Below, piece after piece: positions 54,648 to 63,894 of a stretch of DNA of 64,000 nucleotides. The notes below the pieces were generated by a model. That model was not told where the DNA came from, did not search any database, and saw nothing but the letters and a program-made list of their open reading frames with translations. The translations under genes were made by a program, and so were the position numbers. This DNA is from Beijerinckia sp. 28-YEA-48 (GTDB lineage Bacteria; Pseudomonadota; Alphaproteobacteria; Rhizobiales; Beijerinckiaceae), in the NCBI RefSeq assembly GCF_900104955.1, contig NZ_FNSI01000001.1, positions 4,808,001 through 4,872,000 on the forward strand. The letters run 5' to 3'. The number at the start of each line of letters is the position of its first letter. Within the stretch, counting starts at the first letter, position 1.

Positions 54648-55706
54648 ATGGGCGAAGTGGAAAGCGGACTCAGGCGAACAAAGGGCACGCGGCGCGCGCC
54701 TGTTGCGCCATTGCGACAGGCTGGACGCGGCGCTGAGTGCGCGCGGCTGACGCCTGTATGGTTCGTTGCTGATAGTGCGCGGGGGCATCGCAATCTGCCG
54801 GATTTCAAGACGCCGGGGCTTGGCGGTGCGCCGCGCCGTCTCGAATCGCCGCGCGATACCTTGTTCGAAGCCAAGGCGGTTTTGCGCATGGAGCCGGATG
54901 TCGGCTTGATGTCCTGCTTCGATCCAGCGCCGCTCTGGGCCTTCGATGCAAGCGCGCTGGCTCAGGCGAGCGCTTTGGTCGTGCGTCCGTCGAACGGCAT
55001 TGTCGTCGTGCATCAGGATGGGGCGCAGGTCGTGGTCGCCTCGCGTGAAGCGGCGATTATCTCCTGCGCCAAGGCGGCGCGTTTCGTCCTCACCGATGTC
55101 GACCGGCTTGATTGCTTCTTGTTGCCACGCAGCGCGAGCGAGGATCCCTTCGCTGAAGCGACTTTACGCAAATTCGCGCAGGACAATGGCGCTCTGCTGC
55201 TGCTCGGCCATTATGCGGCGGCGTTGATGCGCGGCCTCCTGCCGATGAACAGTGATGGATTGCAGGATCTATCGATGCGCTACATGCGCGATCTCGTCGC
55301 CAAGATGTTCGAGGATGGGCCGGTGGTCGAGCAGGCGCCGCGCCCGGCGATGCGTCTGCGCGCCATCATGGTCGAGATCGAAGCGCGGCTCGACCAGCAG
55401 TCATTGTCGGCGCAGGAGGTGGCGAGCCAGCACGGTGTCAGCACGCGCTATCTGCAGAAGCTGTTCGAGGCGGAGGGCGGGACCTTCTCCGAATATGTGC
55501 TGCGGCGGCGGCTTGAGCGGGCGGTGCTGCTGTTACAATCCTCGGAAGCGCCGCAGCGGCCGATCAGCAGTATCGCCTTCGATGTCGGCTTCGACGATCT
55601 ATCCTATTTCAACCGCACCTTCCGGCGCCGCTTCGGCTCCTCTCCGCGTGAGATCAGGGCGCGTCATCGCGCCAATCTGTTGGCGCAAGGGAGTGGTGGT
55701 TCTTAG
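54648..55706 (+). CDS. AraC-family transcriptional regulator
   Basis: A 352-residue protein with an N-terminal sensor region (about 1-230; includes AraC_binding_2-like SCAKAARFVLTDVDRLDCFLLP) and a C-terminal double HTH: LSAQEVASQHGVSTRYLQKLFEAEGGTFSEYVL, then PISSIAFDVGFDDLSYFNRTFRRRFGSSPREIR. It is divergent from the TonB receptor and is the probable regulator of the siderophore genes. The ATG at 54648 is used; an in-frame TTG lies just before. Confidence 0.9.
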   Translation: MGEVESGLRRTKGTRRAPVAPLRQAGRGAECARLTPVWFVADSARGHRNLPDFKTPGLGGAPRRLESPRDTLFEAKAVLRMEPDVGLMSCFDPAPLWAFDASALAQASALVVRPSNGIVVVHQDGAQVVVASREAAIISCAKAARFVLTDVDRLDCFLLPRSASEDPFAEATLRKFAQDNGALLLLGHYAAALMRGLLPMNSDGLQDLSMRYMRDLVAKMFEDGPVVEQAPRPAMRLRAIMVEIEARLDQQSLSAQEVASQHGVSTRYLQKLFEAEGGTFSEYVLRRRLERAVLLLQSSEAPQRPISSIAFDVGFDDLSYFNRTFRRRFGSSPREIRARHRANLLAQGSGGS

Positions 55707-55717
55707 TTGAAATCTTG

Positions 55718-55762
55718 GTGTCATCCCGGATCGTCTGCTGCGCAGTCGTCAGGGATGACACG
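55718..55762. repeat. REP-like palindromic repeat (family copy C, single unit)
   Basis: GGTGTCATCCC (55718-55728) is inverted as AGGGATGACAC (55751-55761), with an inner hairpin CTGC TGC GCAG. It sits between the AraC gene and the convergent DsbA-like gene. It shares the TGTCATCCCGGATC edge with copies A and B. Confidence 0.75.
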
Positions 55763-55768
55763 GAGAAT

Positions 55769-56446
55769 CTACCCGCAGCTCAAATCATCGCATTCGCGCA
55801 CCGAGGCGACGAGGCGGGCGACGGTCTTGGGGCCGGGGTAGCCGAGGATGCCGACGCCGTTCAGCATGTAGGACGGCGTGGCGTTGAAGCCGAGATTTTC
55901 GGAGAGCTTGATATGTTTCTTCAAGGCTTCGCCGATCAGGGGATCGTTGGCCTGCGCCTCGACTTTTCCGACGTCGAGTTTCAGTTGCTCGGCGACATCA
56001 AGGGCGGTGCGGCCGCCGACGACACCGCGCCGGGCGAACAGTTCGGTACGCATGCGATGCGCCGGCTGCGGCCCATGCAGGCGCAGGACGGCGAGGAAGA
56101 CGCGGGCGGCTTGGTAGGAATCGAGGCCGAGCACGGCATTCTGCACCATGCCTATTCGCAGCGCCTTGTCCTTCTGTCGTAAGCTTTCGAGATCGCGCGC
56201 GGCACGCTTGCAATAAGGGCAGTTGAAATCGGAAAACTCGGCGAGAATGACGTCGGGGGCATCGGAGCCGATCCAGAACACGCCGGGCAGGCCATCAAGC
56301 GACAGTTCTGACGGCACCTTGTAATTGGTCACCGGCTTGCCGCTGTCGTCCTTCAATTCGTGCAGGCTGTCTTGCGCGAAGGCGCCTGTGGCTGCCAGTG
56401 TCAGGCCGCCGGCCGCGACCATAAAATTCCGTCGTGTATAGAACAT
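55769..56446 (-). CDS. DsbA-family thiol oxidoreductase
   Basis: A 225-residue periplasmic thioredoxin-fold protein. A twin-arginine-like signal (YTRRNFMVAAGGLTLAATGAFA) precedes a short linker, then VILAEFSDFNCPYCKRAARDLES with the CPYC active site, and the cis-Pro loop in NATPSYMLNGVG. It likely makes or isomerises disulfides in exported proteins. A second cysteine pair at the C-terminus (ECDDLSCG) is unusual. DsbB is at 10517-11002. Confidence 0.9.
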   Translation of the reverse strand: MFYTRRNFMVAAGGLTLAATGAFAQDSLHELKDDSGKPVTNYKVPSELSLDGLPGVFWIGSDAPDVILAEFSDFNCPYCKRAARDLESLRQKDKALRIGMVQNAVLGLDSYQAARVFLAVLRLHGPQPAHRMRTELFARRGVVGGRTALDVAEQLKLDVGKVEAQANDPLIGEALKKHIKLSENLGFNATPSYMLNGVGILGYPGPKTVARLVASVRECDDLSCG

Positions 56447-56645
56447 TCAATCGCCCGCATCTTGAGTGCCGCCGCCGAAAATCCAATTCAGCCCGCGTCT
56501 TAGGGCGACTCATGGCAATAGAAACCGGCGTAACTGGGGCAGGACTTCGAACTGCAACCCATGGATCGCGTGGCATATCGCTTGCTTTCTATCCTCCTGG
56601 CCACGCTTTCAGAGGAGCCTGGCCAAACCACCCAGGAGGGATGCG

Positions 56646-58013
56646 ATGTCAACCTCAATGGCCGCTCCGGCGGAATCAATGAAAAGCGCCACGCCGCTTT
56701 ATAAATCCTTATTCTTCCAAGTGATCGCCGCGCTCGGGCTCGGCGTCGTGCTGGGCATGGCGGCGCCCGACTTCGCCGTGCAGCTCAAAGTATTGAGTGA
56801 CGGCTTTCTCAAGCTGATCTCGATGGTCGTGGCGCCGATCGTCTTCTGCGTCGTCGTGCATGGCATCGCTGGCGCCGGCGATCTGAAGAAGGTCGGCCGG
56901 GTCGGCGTCAAAGCCCTGGTCTATTTCGAAGTGATGACCACGGTGGCGCTCGCGCTCGGCATCCTGCTCGCTTATGTCTTCGGCCCCGGCCATGGCATGA
57001 ATATCAACACGGCGAACCTCGACGGCAATGCGCTCAACAGCTATGCTGACAACGCCCATAAGTTGCAGGGCGGCGGCCTCTCGGCCTTTCTGCTCAACAT
57101 CATTCCCAGCACCTCCTTCGATGCGCTGTCGCGCAACGATGTGTTGCAGGTGCTCTTCTTCGCGATCCTGTTCGGGGTCAGCCTGGCGCTCTACGGCGGC
57201 CCGCAGGCGCAGAAGGTCTCCGACATGATCGAGGCGGTGTCGGGCGTGCTGTTCAAGGCGATGAGCCTGATCGTGCGCGTTGCGCCGCTGGGCGTGCTCG
57301 GCGCCGTGGCCTATACGGTGGGGCGCTATGGCGTTGGCTCGCTGAAGCAGCTCCTGTCGCTGGTGGTGCTCTATTATGTGGCGGTGCTGCTCTTCGTCTT
57401 CGTGATCCTGGGCGCGGTGATGCGGCTTGCCGGTATCAATATTTTCAAGTTTCTGGCTTATTTCCGCGAGGAGCTGACGATCGTGCTGAGCACGGCGTCG
57501 TCGGATGCAGTGCTGCCGCAGATCATGCGCAAGCTCGAAGTGATGGGCATCAAGAAGTCGACAGTCGGCCTTGTGGTGCCGACGGGCTATTCGTTCAATC
57601 TCGATGCCTTCTCTATCTATCTGACGCTCGCGGTGGTGTTCATCGCCCAGGCCACCAATACGCCGCTGTCGGTCGGCGACCTCTTGTTGGTGTTGGGCAT
57701 TTCGCTTGTCACCTCGAAGGGTGCGCATGGGGTGCCGGGTTCCGCCATCGTCATCCTGGCCGCGACGCTCCATGCGGTGCCATCGATCCCGGCGATTGGC
57801 CTGGTGCTGGTGTTGTCGGTCGATTGGTTCATCGGCATGGCGCGCGCACTTGGTAATCTCATCGGCAATTGCGTCGCCACCGTTGTTGTCGCTGCCTGGG
57901 AAGGCGATCTCGATCACGAGAAAGCAGAGCAGGTGCTGAACGGCTCCACCGATGTGAGCGGCATGGTGGAGGCGTCTGGGGGTGAGGCTGAACCGATAGC
58001 GTCTGCTGCGTGA
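56646..58013 (+). CDS. dctA: C4-dicarboxylate:H+ symporter DctA
   Basis: A 455-residue permease of the DAACS (glutamate-transporter fold) family: SLFFQVIAALGLGVVLG, FLKLISMVVAPIVFCVVVHG, NIIPSTSFDALSRNDVLQVLFF, and the substrate-site repeats LSTASSDAVLPQIM and PTGYSFNLDAFSIYLT, then TSKGAHGVPGSAIVIL. It imports succinate, fumarate or malate. The ATG at 56646 has AGGAGGG upstream; a longer in-frame version from 56466 is rejected. No dctBD genes are in the window. Confidence 0.96.
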   Translation: MSTSMAAPAESMKSATPLYKSLFFQVIAALGLGVVLGMAAPDFAVQLKVLSDGFLKLISMVVAPIVFCVVVHGIAGAGDLKKVGRVGVKALVYFEVMTTVALALGILLAYVFGPGHGMNINTANLDGNALNSYADNAHKLQGGGLSAFLLNIIPSTSFDALSRNDVLQVLFFAILFGVSLALYGGPQAQKVSDMIEAVSGVLFKAMSLIVRVAPLGVLGAVAYTVGRYGVGSLKQLLSLVVLYYVAVLLFVFVILGAVMRLAGINIFKFLAYFREELTIVLSTASSDAVLPQIMRKLEVMGIKKSTVGLVVPTGYSFNLDAFSIYLTLAVVFIAQATNTPLSVGDLLLVLGISLVTSKGAHGVPGSAIVILAATLHAVPSIPAIGLVLVLSVDWFIGMARALGNLIGNCVATVVVAAWEGDLDHEKAEQVLNGSTDVSGMVEASGGEAEPIASAA

Positions 58014-58047
58014 AAGCGGTCTCACCGCTTCCTTACTCGCTGTTCCT

Positions 58048-58980
58048 CTAGCCGCGTGTGACAGCGGTGGTGTGGCGTTGCTTCAAAGCTCTTGCCGCGC
58101 GCTCCAAGCTCTCGATGAAGGTGATCGCGCCAGGCGAGAGCGTGCGGTCAGCGCGATGGACCACATCGAACTCGCGCTTCAACGACGGCCCGCTCAGCGG
58201 GCGCGCGATGAGCTGCTCCGATGGCAGTGCCGCTAACCCATAAAGCGGCAGTACGGTGATGCCGAAGCCCGCCTCGACCATGGCGATGACTGTCGCCAGC
58301 TGGCTGAACTCATGCAGCGGCTCGGCCGTTAGTCCGGCGGCAGCGTAGCCGCGTTCGAGTTGTTCGCGAATACCGTTGCCGCCGCGTAGCGCGATCAGCG
58401 CATGGCCGGCGAGGTCGCGCCAGCGTGGCCTCTTCAATGCAGCGAGCGGATGATCCGTCCGGCACAGCAGCGAGAAGGAATCGGTGACGAGGGAGCGGCG
58501 CGTGATCGCTGGATCGACGCGTAGGAATGTGCCGATCGCCAGATGCAGCTCGCCATCCTTCAGCATCTGAAGCAGGTCGGCGATCGGGCGATCGATCAAG
58601 GTCACGGTGATGCCCGGCGCGACGCTGGCGAAATCGGCCATGACATGCGGCATCAACGCGGCTGCAAGCAGGGGCGGTGCGCCGACGGCGATGTGGCCAC
58701 GGCGGCGCAGGCCGATGTCGCGGGCGCGGCGCACGGCCATCTCAACATTGTCGTTGATCCGCTCGACGTCATGCAGAAATTCAAGGGCAGCATCGGTCGG
58801 CTCGACGCGGCGCGTCGTGCGATTGAACAGGCGAAAGCCAACCTCGGCCTCGAGATCGCGCACGAGGCCGGAGACGATGGGTTGCGCCAGGTTCAGCCGC
58901 TCCGCCGCGCGGGTGAAGCTCTGGGCCTGCGCCACAGCGATGAAAGCCTGTAATTGGCGAAGTGTGATGCGTGATGACAT
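58048..58980 (-). CDS. LysR-family transcriptional regulator
   Basis: A 310-residue LysR protein: RQLQAFIAVAQAQSFTRAAERLNLAQPIVSGLVRDLEAEVGF (HTH about residues 16-45), FNRTTRRVEPTDAALEF, then the effector domain with HIAVGAPPLLAAALMP. The ATG at 58980 is used because GGAAA precedes it; 58995 is possible. It is divergent from the Bug-FAD monooxygenase pair, its probable target. Confidence 0.92.
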   Translation of the reverse strand: MSSRITLRQLQAFIAVAQAQSFTRAAERLNLAQPIVSGLVRDLEAEVGFRLFNRTTRRVEPTDAALEFLHDVERINDNVEMAVRRARDIGLRRRGHIAVGAPPLLAAALMPHVMADFASVAPGITVTLIDRPIADLLQMLKDGELHLAIGTFLRVDPAITRRSLVTDSFSLLCRTDHPLAALKRPRWRDLAGHALIALRGGNGIREQLERGYAAAGLTAEPLHEFSQLATVIAMVEAGFGITVLPLYGLAALPSEQLIARPLSGPSLKREFDVVHRADRTLSPGAITFIESLERAARALKQRHTTAVTRG

Positions 58981-58998
58981 TGATATAATTTCCATATC

Positions 58999-59010
58999 AA
59001 TTGATCAATT
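58999..59010. promoter_or_regulatory. 12-bp palindrome upstream of LysR (operator candidate)
   Basis: AATTGATCAATT is a perfect palindrome, 19 bases upstream of the LysR start, in an AT-rich patch with further ATTGAT / ATCAAT-like copies on both sides (ATATCAATTGATC, ATTAATCGCTGATTG). A LysR site is expected here. Confidence 0.6.
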
Positions 59011-59078
59011 AATCGCTGATTGTTTAATAGATGTCGAGCCCCTAATTGCCATCACACGGTGGCCTCGATTTGAGGCCG

Positions 59079-59114
59079 TTCTTGATGCTGTTCTTGATGC
59101 TGTTCTTGATGGCG
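59079..59114. repeat. Three 12-bp tandem repeats upstream of the Bug gene
   Basis: TTCTTGATGCTG occurs twice in direct succession (59079-59090, 59091-59102) and then as TTCTTGATGGCG (59103-59114), ending 16 bases before the Bug start. It covers the 5' leader. The number of units could vary between strains. Confidence 0.8.
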
Positions 59115-59130
59115 TTCTGGGGAGGAACAT

Positions 59131-60114
59131 ATGGATCGTCGCCGCTTCAATACGGCGCTGTTGGCTTCAGGCGCCGCCGCGCTGCTGCCGCAAGGCGCGC
59201 GGGCGCAACAGGCGGACTGGCCGAAACAGCTCGTGCGCATCGTCGTGCCGTTTCCGGCCGGCGGGACGTCCGATGCCCTGCCGCGGATGATCGCCGATAT
59301 ACTCACCCAGGTCTGGAAGCAGCCTGTCGTCATCGAAAACCGCCCAGGTGCTGGCGGCAATGTCGGTGCCGAAATGGTGGCTGTTTCTCAGCCCGACGGT
59401 TACACGCTGCTCGCCGCCCCGCCGCCACCGATCGCCATCAATCACAATCTCTATCCCAAGCTCGGCTACGATCCGACCAAGCTCAAGCCGATCACCATCA
59501 TGGGCTCGGCCACCAATGTGGTCGACGTCAGCAACAAGCTCGGTGTTTCGACCGTGGCCGAATTGATCGCCAAGGCGAAGGCCAATCCTGGCCTCATCAA
59601 CTGCGCCAATCAGGGCAATGGCAGCACTTCGCATCTGACGGCGGCGCTGTTTGAAAACATGGCGGGGGTCAAGTTCAACCATGTGCCCTATCGCGGCACG
59701 GCCCCGGCGCTGGCCGATCTCGTGGCCGGCCATGTCGATCTCTTCTTCGACAATATCTCGCAATCACTGCCGCAGCATCGTGCCGGCACGCTGAAGATGA
59801 TCGGCGTCTGCGCGCTGGAACGCTCGCCCGACGTGCCCGATGTGCCGACCGTGTCGGAACAGGGCTTGAAAGGGTTTTCTGCTATCGCCTGGTACGGCAT
59901 GATGGCGCCTCCGGGCACGCCCGATGCGTTGATCGACAAGATCAACCGCGACGTGGTGGCGATCATCCGGTCGCCGGACATCACCCGAAAATTTCTCGAT
60001 CAGGCGGCGCAGCCGATCGGCAATACGCCGCAAGAGGCGGCCGCTTTCATCGCCAGCGAGGAGAAGCTCTGGGCCGGCGTGATCAAGCAGGCCGGCGTCA
60101 AGCTGGGTGAATGA
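59131..60114 (+). CDS. Bug-type (TctC) binding protein of the aromatic locus
   Basis: A 327-residue protein: signal (RRRFNTALLASGAAALLPQGARAQ), Bug motif VRIVVPFPAGGTSDALPR, ENRPGAGGNVGAEMVAVSQPDGYTL. It is more distant from the tandem pair at 35-37 kb than those are from each other. GGGGAGGAA precedes the ATG. It is followed 51 bases later by the FAD monooxygenase, so it may bind the aromatic acid used there. No TctAB subunits are present. Confidence 0.92.
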   Translation: MDRRRFNTALLASGAAALLPQGARAQQADWPKQLVRIVVPFPAGGTSDALPRMIADILTQVWKQPVVIENRPGAGGNVGAEMVAVSQPDGYTLLAAPPPPIAINHNLYPKLGYDPTKLKPITIMGSATNVVDVSNKLGVSTVAELIAKAKANPGLINCANQGNGSTSHLTAALFENMAGVKFNHVPYRGTAPALADLVAGHVDLFFDNISQSLPQHRAGTLKMIGVCALERSPDVPDVPTVSEQGLKGFSAIAWYGMMAPPGTPDALIDKINRDVVAIIRSPDITRKFLDQAAQPIGNTPQEAAAFIASEEKLWAGVIKQAGVKLGE

Positions 60115-60165
60115 TTGGCTGGCGCATCCGCCGGTGCTAGGCAGAGAAAACTGAAGGATAAGACG

Positions 60166-61371
60166 ATGAACGATCATCTGAACATGGGGCGGAAACTGCG
60201 TGTGGCTGTCGTTGGCGGCGGCATGGGCGGATTGGCGGCGGCGAATTTCCTGCTGCAACGGGGTTTCGACGTCACCGTCTATGAACAGGCGGCGGCCTTG
60301 GGCGAGGTCGGCGCCGGTCTGTTCGTCTATCCCAACAGCCTGCGTCTTTTGGAGCGGATCGGTTTTCGCGAGCCGCTGGGCAAGGTCGGCGCCAAGGTTG
60401 GTCCCGGCTCGCAATATTACCGGATGGACGGCACGGTCGTCGGCCCGATCCTGACGACGGATTCGAACGGCTGGAACGGCATGTATGGCATGCACCGGGC
60501 CGACATGCTGAACGCGCTGGCGGCGGCCCTGCCGGCGGATCGCGTGCGCACTGGCCATCGCTGTGTCGGCTTCGAGCAGGATGAGCAGGTGGCGCGGCTG
60601 TTCTTCGCCCACGGCGCCCAGGCAGAAGCTGATGTGGTGATCGCCGCCGATGGTATTCAGTCGGTGCTGCAGAAATATGTGGTGGCGCCGCAGCCGCCGG
60701 AATATTCCGGCTCGCGCGCCTATCGCGGCCTGGTGGCGCGCGACAAGCTCGCCAGCTGGAACGATCAGACCCATCAGGTGTGGATGGGCGACGGCAAGCA
60801 TTTCATGGTGTTTCCGGTACGCGGCGGGCAATTGCTCAACTATGTCGGTTTCGTGCCGACGGGCGATGAGCTGGCCGAATCCTGGTCGGCCCATGGCGAT
60901 CGTGACGAGTTGGCGGCGTCCTTCGCGGGCTGGCATGCACCGGTCACCGATCTGCTCGGCAAGGTGGAGAGCTGTTTCTGGTGGGGCCTTTATGATCGGG
61001 CGCCGCTTTCGTCCTGGGCCAATGGCCGGCTTGTTCTACTCGGCGATGCGGCCCATCCGATGTTGCCGCATCTGGGCCAGGGCGCCAATCAGGCGATCGA
61101 GGACGGCTGTGCCTTGTCGGTCTTCCTCGAGGGTTGCGCTTCATCCGATGTGGCGGCGCTTCTGAAAGACTACGAAGCTTTCCGCCGGCCGCGCACCGAC
61201 ATGATCCAGGCCGAGGCGCGCCGCAATGGCCTGCGCTACGATTCGCGCAGCGGCAGCATCGAACAACGTGACCGCGAGATCGCCACCTCGGCGCAGTTCC
61301 GCAAATCGCTCTATGACTATGATGTGGAGAAGGATGCGCTGGCGCGGTTGGGACGAGAGGTGGCGGCGTGA
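60166..61371 (+). CDS. FAD-dependent aromatic monooxygenase (salicylate/6-hydroxynicotinate hydroxylase type)
   Basis: A 401-residue flavoprotein hydroxylase of the PHBH class: VAVVGGGMGGLAAANFLLQRG (FAD Rossmann), FVYPNSLRLLERIG, DVVIAADGIQSVLQ (the DG motif) and LLGDAAHPMLPHLGQGANQAIEDG (the GD motif). It hydroxylates, or oxidatively decarboxylates, an aromatic acid with NAD(P)H and oxygen. AAGGA precedes the ATG at 60166. The neighbouring extradiol-type dioxygenase would open the ring of its product. Confidence 0.9.
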   Translation: MNDHLNMGRKLRVAVVGGGMGGLAAANFLLQRGFDVTVYEQAAALGEVGAGLFVYPNSLRLLERIGFREPLGKVGAKVGPGSQYYRMDGTVVGPILTTDSNGWNGMYGMHRADMLNALAAALPADRVRTGHRCVGFEQDEQVARLFFAHGAQAEADVVIAADGIQSVLQKYVVAPQPPEYSGSRAYRGLVARDKLASWNDQTHQVWMGDGKHFMVFPVRGGQLLNYVGFVPTGDELAESWSAHGDRDELAASFAGWHAPVTDLLGKVESCFWWGLYDRAPLSSWANGRLVLLGDAAHPMLPHLGQGANQAIEDGCALSVFLEGCASSDVAALLKDYEAFRRPRTDMIQAEARRNGLRYDSRSGSIEQRDREIATSAQFRKSLYDYDVEKDALARLGREVAA

Positions 61372-61442
61372 ATTGAGCCAAGCCTCGCTCTTGGAAGAGC
61401 GAGGCTTCTATGACTTGGTAGATTGGGTTTGGGCCAAGGCGT

Positions 61443-62333
61443 CTACGGATAGCCGGGAAAGGTGCCGAACGAGCCGAAGCCCCAGGCGCTGCGCCAAGTT
61501 TCCTTGGGCCATTTCTTCGGCCGCAGTGGCATTTCTTCGTGCCAGGGCCTGGGCTCCCAATAGCCCAATTGTTCGTCAGCCATGATATCCATCTCGCAAT
61601 AGCATTCGATCCGCAGATCATCACTGTTGCGATGGTAAGCGGCGACGTTGTGTCCGACGATGTGACGCAAAGGGCCCCAGACCAGTGGGAATTCGTTGCG
61701 CGCCAACACCTCGCAGGTGCGATGGATTTCCGCCCAGTCTTTCACTTCGAAGGCGACGTGATGCAGGCGCTGGGTTTCATATTGCACGAAGTTCACCGTG
61801 TGATGCTCGATGCCGCAGCGCATGAAGACGAAGTGATCGCCGAGCCAATCGGAGGCGCGGAAGCCTAAAAAATCCTGATAGAATTTGGCCACCTTCTGCA
61901 CGTCGTGCACACGCGAGGCGACATGGCCGATCTTCAGCGGATTGACGCCACCTTCGCTTTTATCCCGCTTGTGAAAGCGGCAGTCGGCGAAAATCTCGAC
62001 GAGCGTACCTTTCGGATCGGTGAAGGTCAGAGCGTCGCTGATGCCGGGCGTCGGATCAGACTGGCGGTCGCTGGCGACGCCTTCCTGCTTCAGCTGCCGC
62101 GCCAGGGCGTTGAGGTCCGTGCCAGGCGCGACTTGAAAGGCGATGCGTTGCAGATCAGCATGATCTCCGGCCTCCAGCACTACTGACTCTTGCCCGAGCT
62201 TGGTGGCGAGCACAGCGCGCTTCGGCGAGCGGTCCACCAGCGAGAGCCCCATGACGTGCGTCCAATAGTCGACCTGGCGGTCGAGGTCGGGCGTGGAGAA
62301 GGTTGCGTGCCCCAGCCGCTTCACTTGAATCAT
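61443..62333 (-). CDS. Extradiol-type dioxygenase, two-domain VOC protein
   Basis: A 296-residue protein with two vicinal-oxygen-chelate domains. The first starts RLGHATFSTPDLDRQVDYW. The second has the type I extradiol metal triad: His137 in KIGHVASRV, His191/His192 in RLHHVAFEV and Glu243 in RIECYCEMD, with EMD following. It should cleave a catechol-like ring next to the hydroxyls. The tail (from EPRPWHEEMPLRP) is a family extension. It shares the strand with the AAHS transporter and is convergent with the FAD monooxygenase. Confidence 0.87.
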   Translation of the reverse strand: MIQVKRLGHATFSTPDLDRQVDYWTHVMGLSLVDRSPKRAVLATKLGQESVVLEAGDHADLQRIAFQVAPGTDLNALARQLKQEGVASDRQSDPTPGISDALTFTDPKGTLVEIFADCRFHKRDKSEGGVNPLKIGHVASRVHDVQKVAKFYQDFLGFRASDWLGDHFVFMRCGIEHHTVNFVQYETQRLHHVAFEVKDWAEIHRTCEVLARNEFPLVWGPLRHIVGHNVAAYHRNSDDLRIECYCEMDIMADEQLGYWEPRPWHEEMPLRPKKWPKETWRSAWGFGSFGTFPGYP

Positions 62334-62535
62334 GCGTTCGCTCCCGGCGATATTTCGGCGGCCAATTGATTGGCGCCGCTTACCTCCATCTTCATGTATA
62401 AAAATCCGCCTTGCAACGGCAATTCGGGCGTTTCGAGCCGTTCGCCGCGGGGAGCATCCAGTTCGGATTTGGGCGGCCGCCGGGTCGCTTGCTTGGACAC
62501 GAGCGGCCGTTCTTCAGGACGATGGTCCCGATCGT

Positions 62536-63894
62536 TCATTCGGCGCTGGCGAGAGCTGTCGCGGAGGATTTCCGGCGCCACATCAGGAAGCCCATCAAGA
62601 GAATGAGGACCACATTCGCCAGCGCCCCCGTGCCAAGCGTCAGTAGCGTAACGGGTGTTGCCCAGCTTGCCGCGAACATCAGGCCGACCACCAGCGGACC
62701 CATGGAACTGCCGACGCGGCCGAAGCCCGAGCTCCAGCCGATGCCGGTCGAACGCATGAAGGTCGGATAGATAATGGCTGCAAGCGCGTAGAGCCCGCTC
62801 AATCCGCTGCCCATGCAGAAGCCGGCGATCGCTGAGAAGAAACAGACAGCCAGGAAATGGGGTGCGGAATATCCGATCAGGCTCGTCGCGATCGCACCCC
62901 CGAGGAATACGCTGGCGAGCACCCAGAACAAGGCTGAACGATAGCGATCGAGAATCTGGCCGGCGATGACAATGCCCAAAATACTGCCGATGTTATTGAA
63001 CATCAGCGCCAGGGAGCCCTCGGCAATGGTCATGCCAGCCTGTTTCATCAGGGTCGGCGTCCAGACGAGCGTGCCCAGAAGCACGAGATAGTTCACGAAG
63101 AAGGCAAGCCACAGGACCACCGTCAGCGGGCCGCGCGATTCGGTGAACAGGTGTTTCACCGGCGCGTCCTGCCTGATCTCCTCGTCGATGATGAATTTCG
63201 CGTTGGGGATGGTCGACATGCTCGGCTGCAGCTTGGTCAGCACCGAGCGGATCGATGCGGGATCATGCTTGCGGGTGATCATGAAGCTCAGGGATTCCGG
63301 CAGCGAGAGGTAAACCAGAAGACTGACCAAGAGCGAGAATATTCCGCACACCAGATAGACGACGTGCCAGTTGAAATTGCCGAGCAGGCTGGCGCCGAGC
63401 AAGCCTGCAACGATGCCGCCGCATGGAACCGCGCCGAGGATGGTGGCGACGACGCCGGCTCGTCGATTTTCGGGGGCGTATTCCGCAGCAAGCGCGAGAT
63501 AGCAGGGTACGGCGCCGCCGACGCCGAGGCCGGTAATGACGCGTAGCGCGAACAGCGCCGTGAATGAATCGGCCCAGGCGGTCGCCAGCGTGCCAATGCT
63601 GAAGACGAGGCCGCAGGCGAGCAATGTCTGGCGGCGGCCCCAGCGGTCGGCGAAGAAACCGATGCCAAAGGCGCCGACGAGGGAACCCCATTGCGAAGCC
63701 GACAAAAGCGGTCCCAGTGCTCCAGCAGGCAGTTGCATATCCCGAGCCATGACCGGTCCGGTTACGCTCATGATCTGGGAGTCAAGGCCATCGACGAGCG
63801 AGATCAGAAAACAAATCGCGAAGAGCCAGAGCTGATAGCGCCCGATTCCTCTGTTGATTACCGTGCTTACGTTTACAACCGTGGCAGTTGTCAT
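62536..63894 (-). CDS. MFS transporter, AAHS (aromatic acid:H+ symporter) type
   Basis: A 452-residue 12-helix permease: AICFLISLVDGLDSQIMSVTGPV (the DGxD element), GAFGIGFFADRWGRRQTL and RVITGLGVGGAVPCYLALAAE. It likely imports the aromatic acid of this locus. ATG 63894 has GGGGGAG upstream; earlier in-frame ATGs (63921, 63912) are less likely. About 200 bases without an evident gene separate it from the dioxygenase downstream. Confidence 0.9.
   Translation of the reverse strand: MTTATVVNVSTVINRGIGRYQLWLFAICFLISLVDGLDSQIMSVTGPVMARDMQLPAGALGPLLSASQWGSLVGAFGIGFFADRWGRRQTLLACGLVFSIGTLATAWADSFTALFALRVITGLGVGGAVPCYLALAAEYAPENRRAGVVATILGAVPCGGIVAGLLGASLLGNFNWHVVYLVCGIFSLLVSLLVYLSLPESLSFMITRKHDPASIRSVLTKLQPSMSTIPNAKFIIDEEIRQDAPVKHLFTESRGPLTVVLWLAFFVNYLVLLGTLVWTPTLMKQAGMTIAEGSLALMFNNIGSILGIVIAGQILDRYRSALFWVLASVFLGGAIATSLIGYSAPHFLAVCFFSAIAGFCMGSGLSGLYALAAIIYPTFMRSTGIGWSSGFGRVGSSMGPLVVGLMFAASWATPVTLLTLGTGALANVVLILLMGFLMWRRKSSATALASAE

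Noticed and set aside
56709-58025. 438-codon minus-strand frame opposite dctA
   Set aside because: His/Asp/Arg-rich shadow of a transmembrane transporter gene.
59046-59180. Possible leader peptide across the 12-bp repeats (repeated FLML)
   Set aside because: The frame exists but runs far into the Bug gene out of frame and has no clear ribosome site; not enough to call a gene.
62330-62581. Minus-strand 83-codon frame between the dioxygenase and AAHS genes
   Set aside because: Overlaps the transporter 3' end, low-complexity charged sequence, no good start; treated as intergenic.
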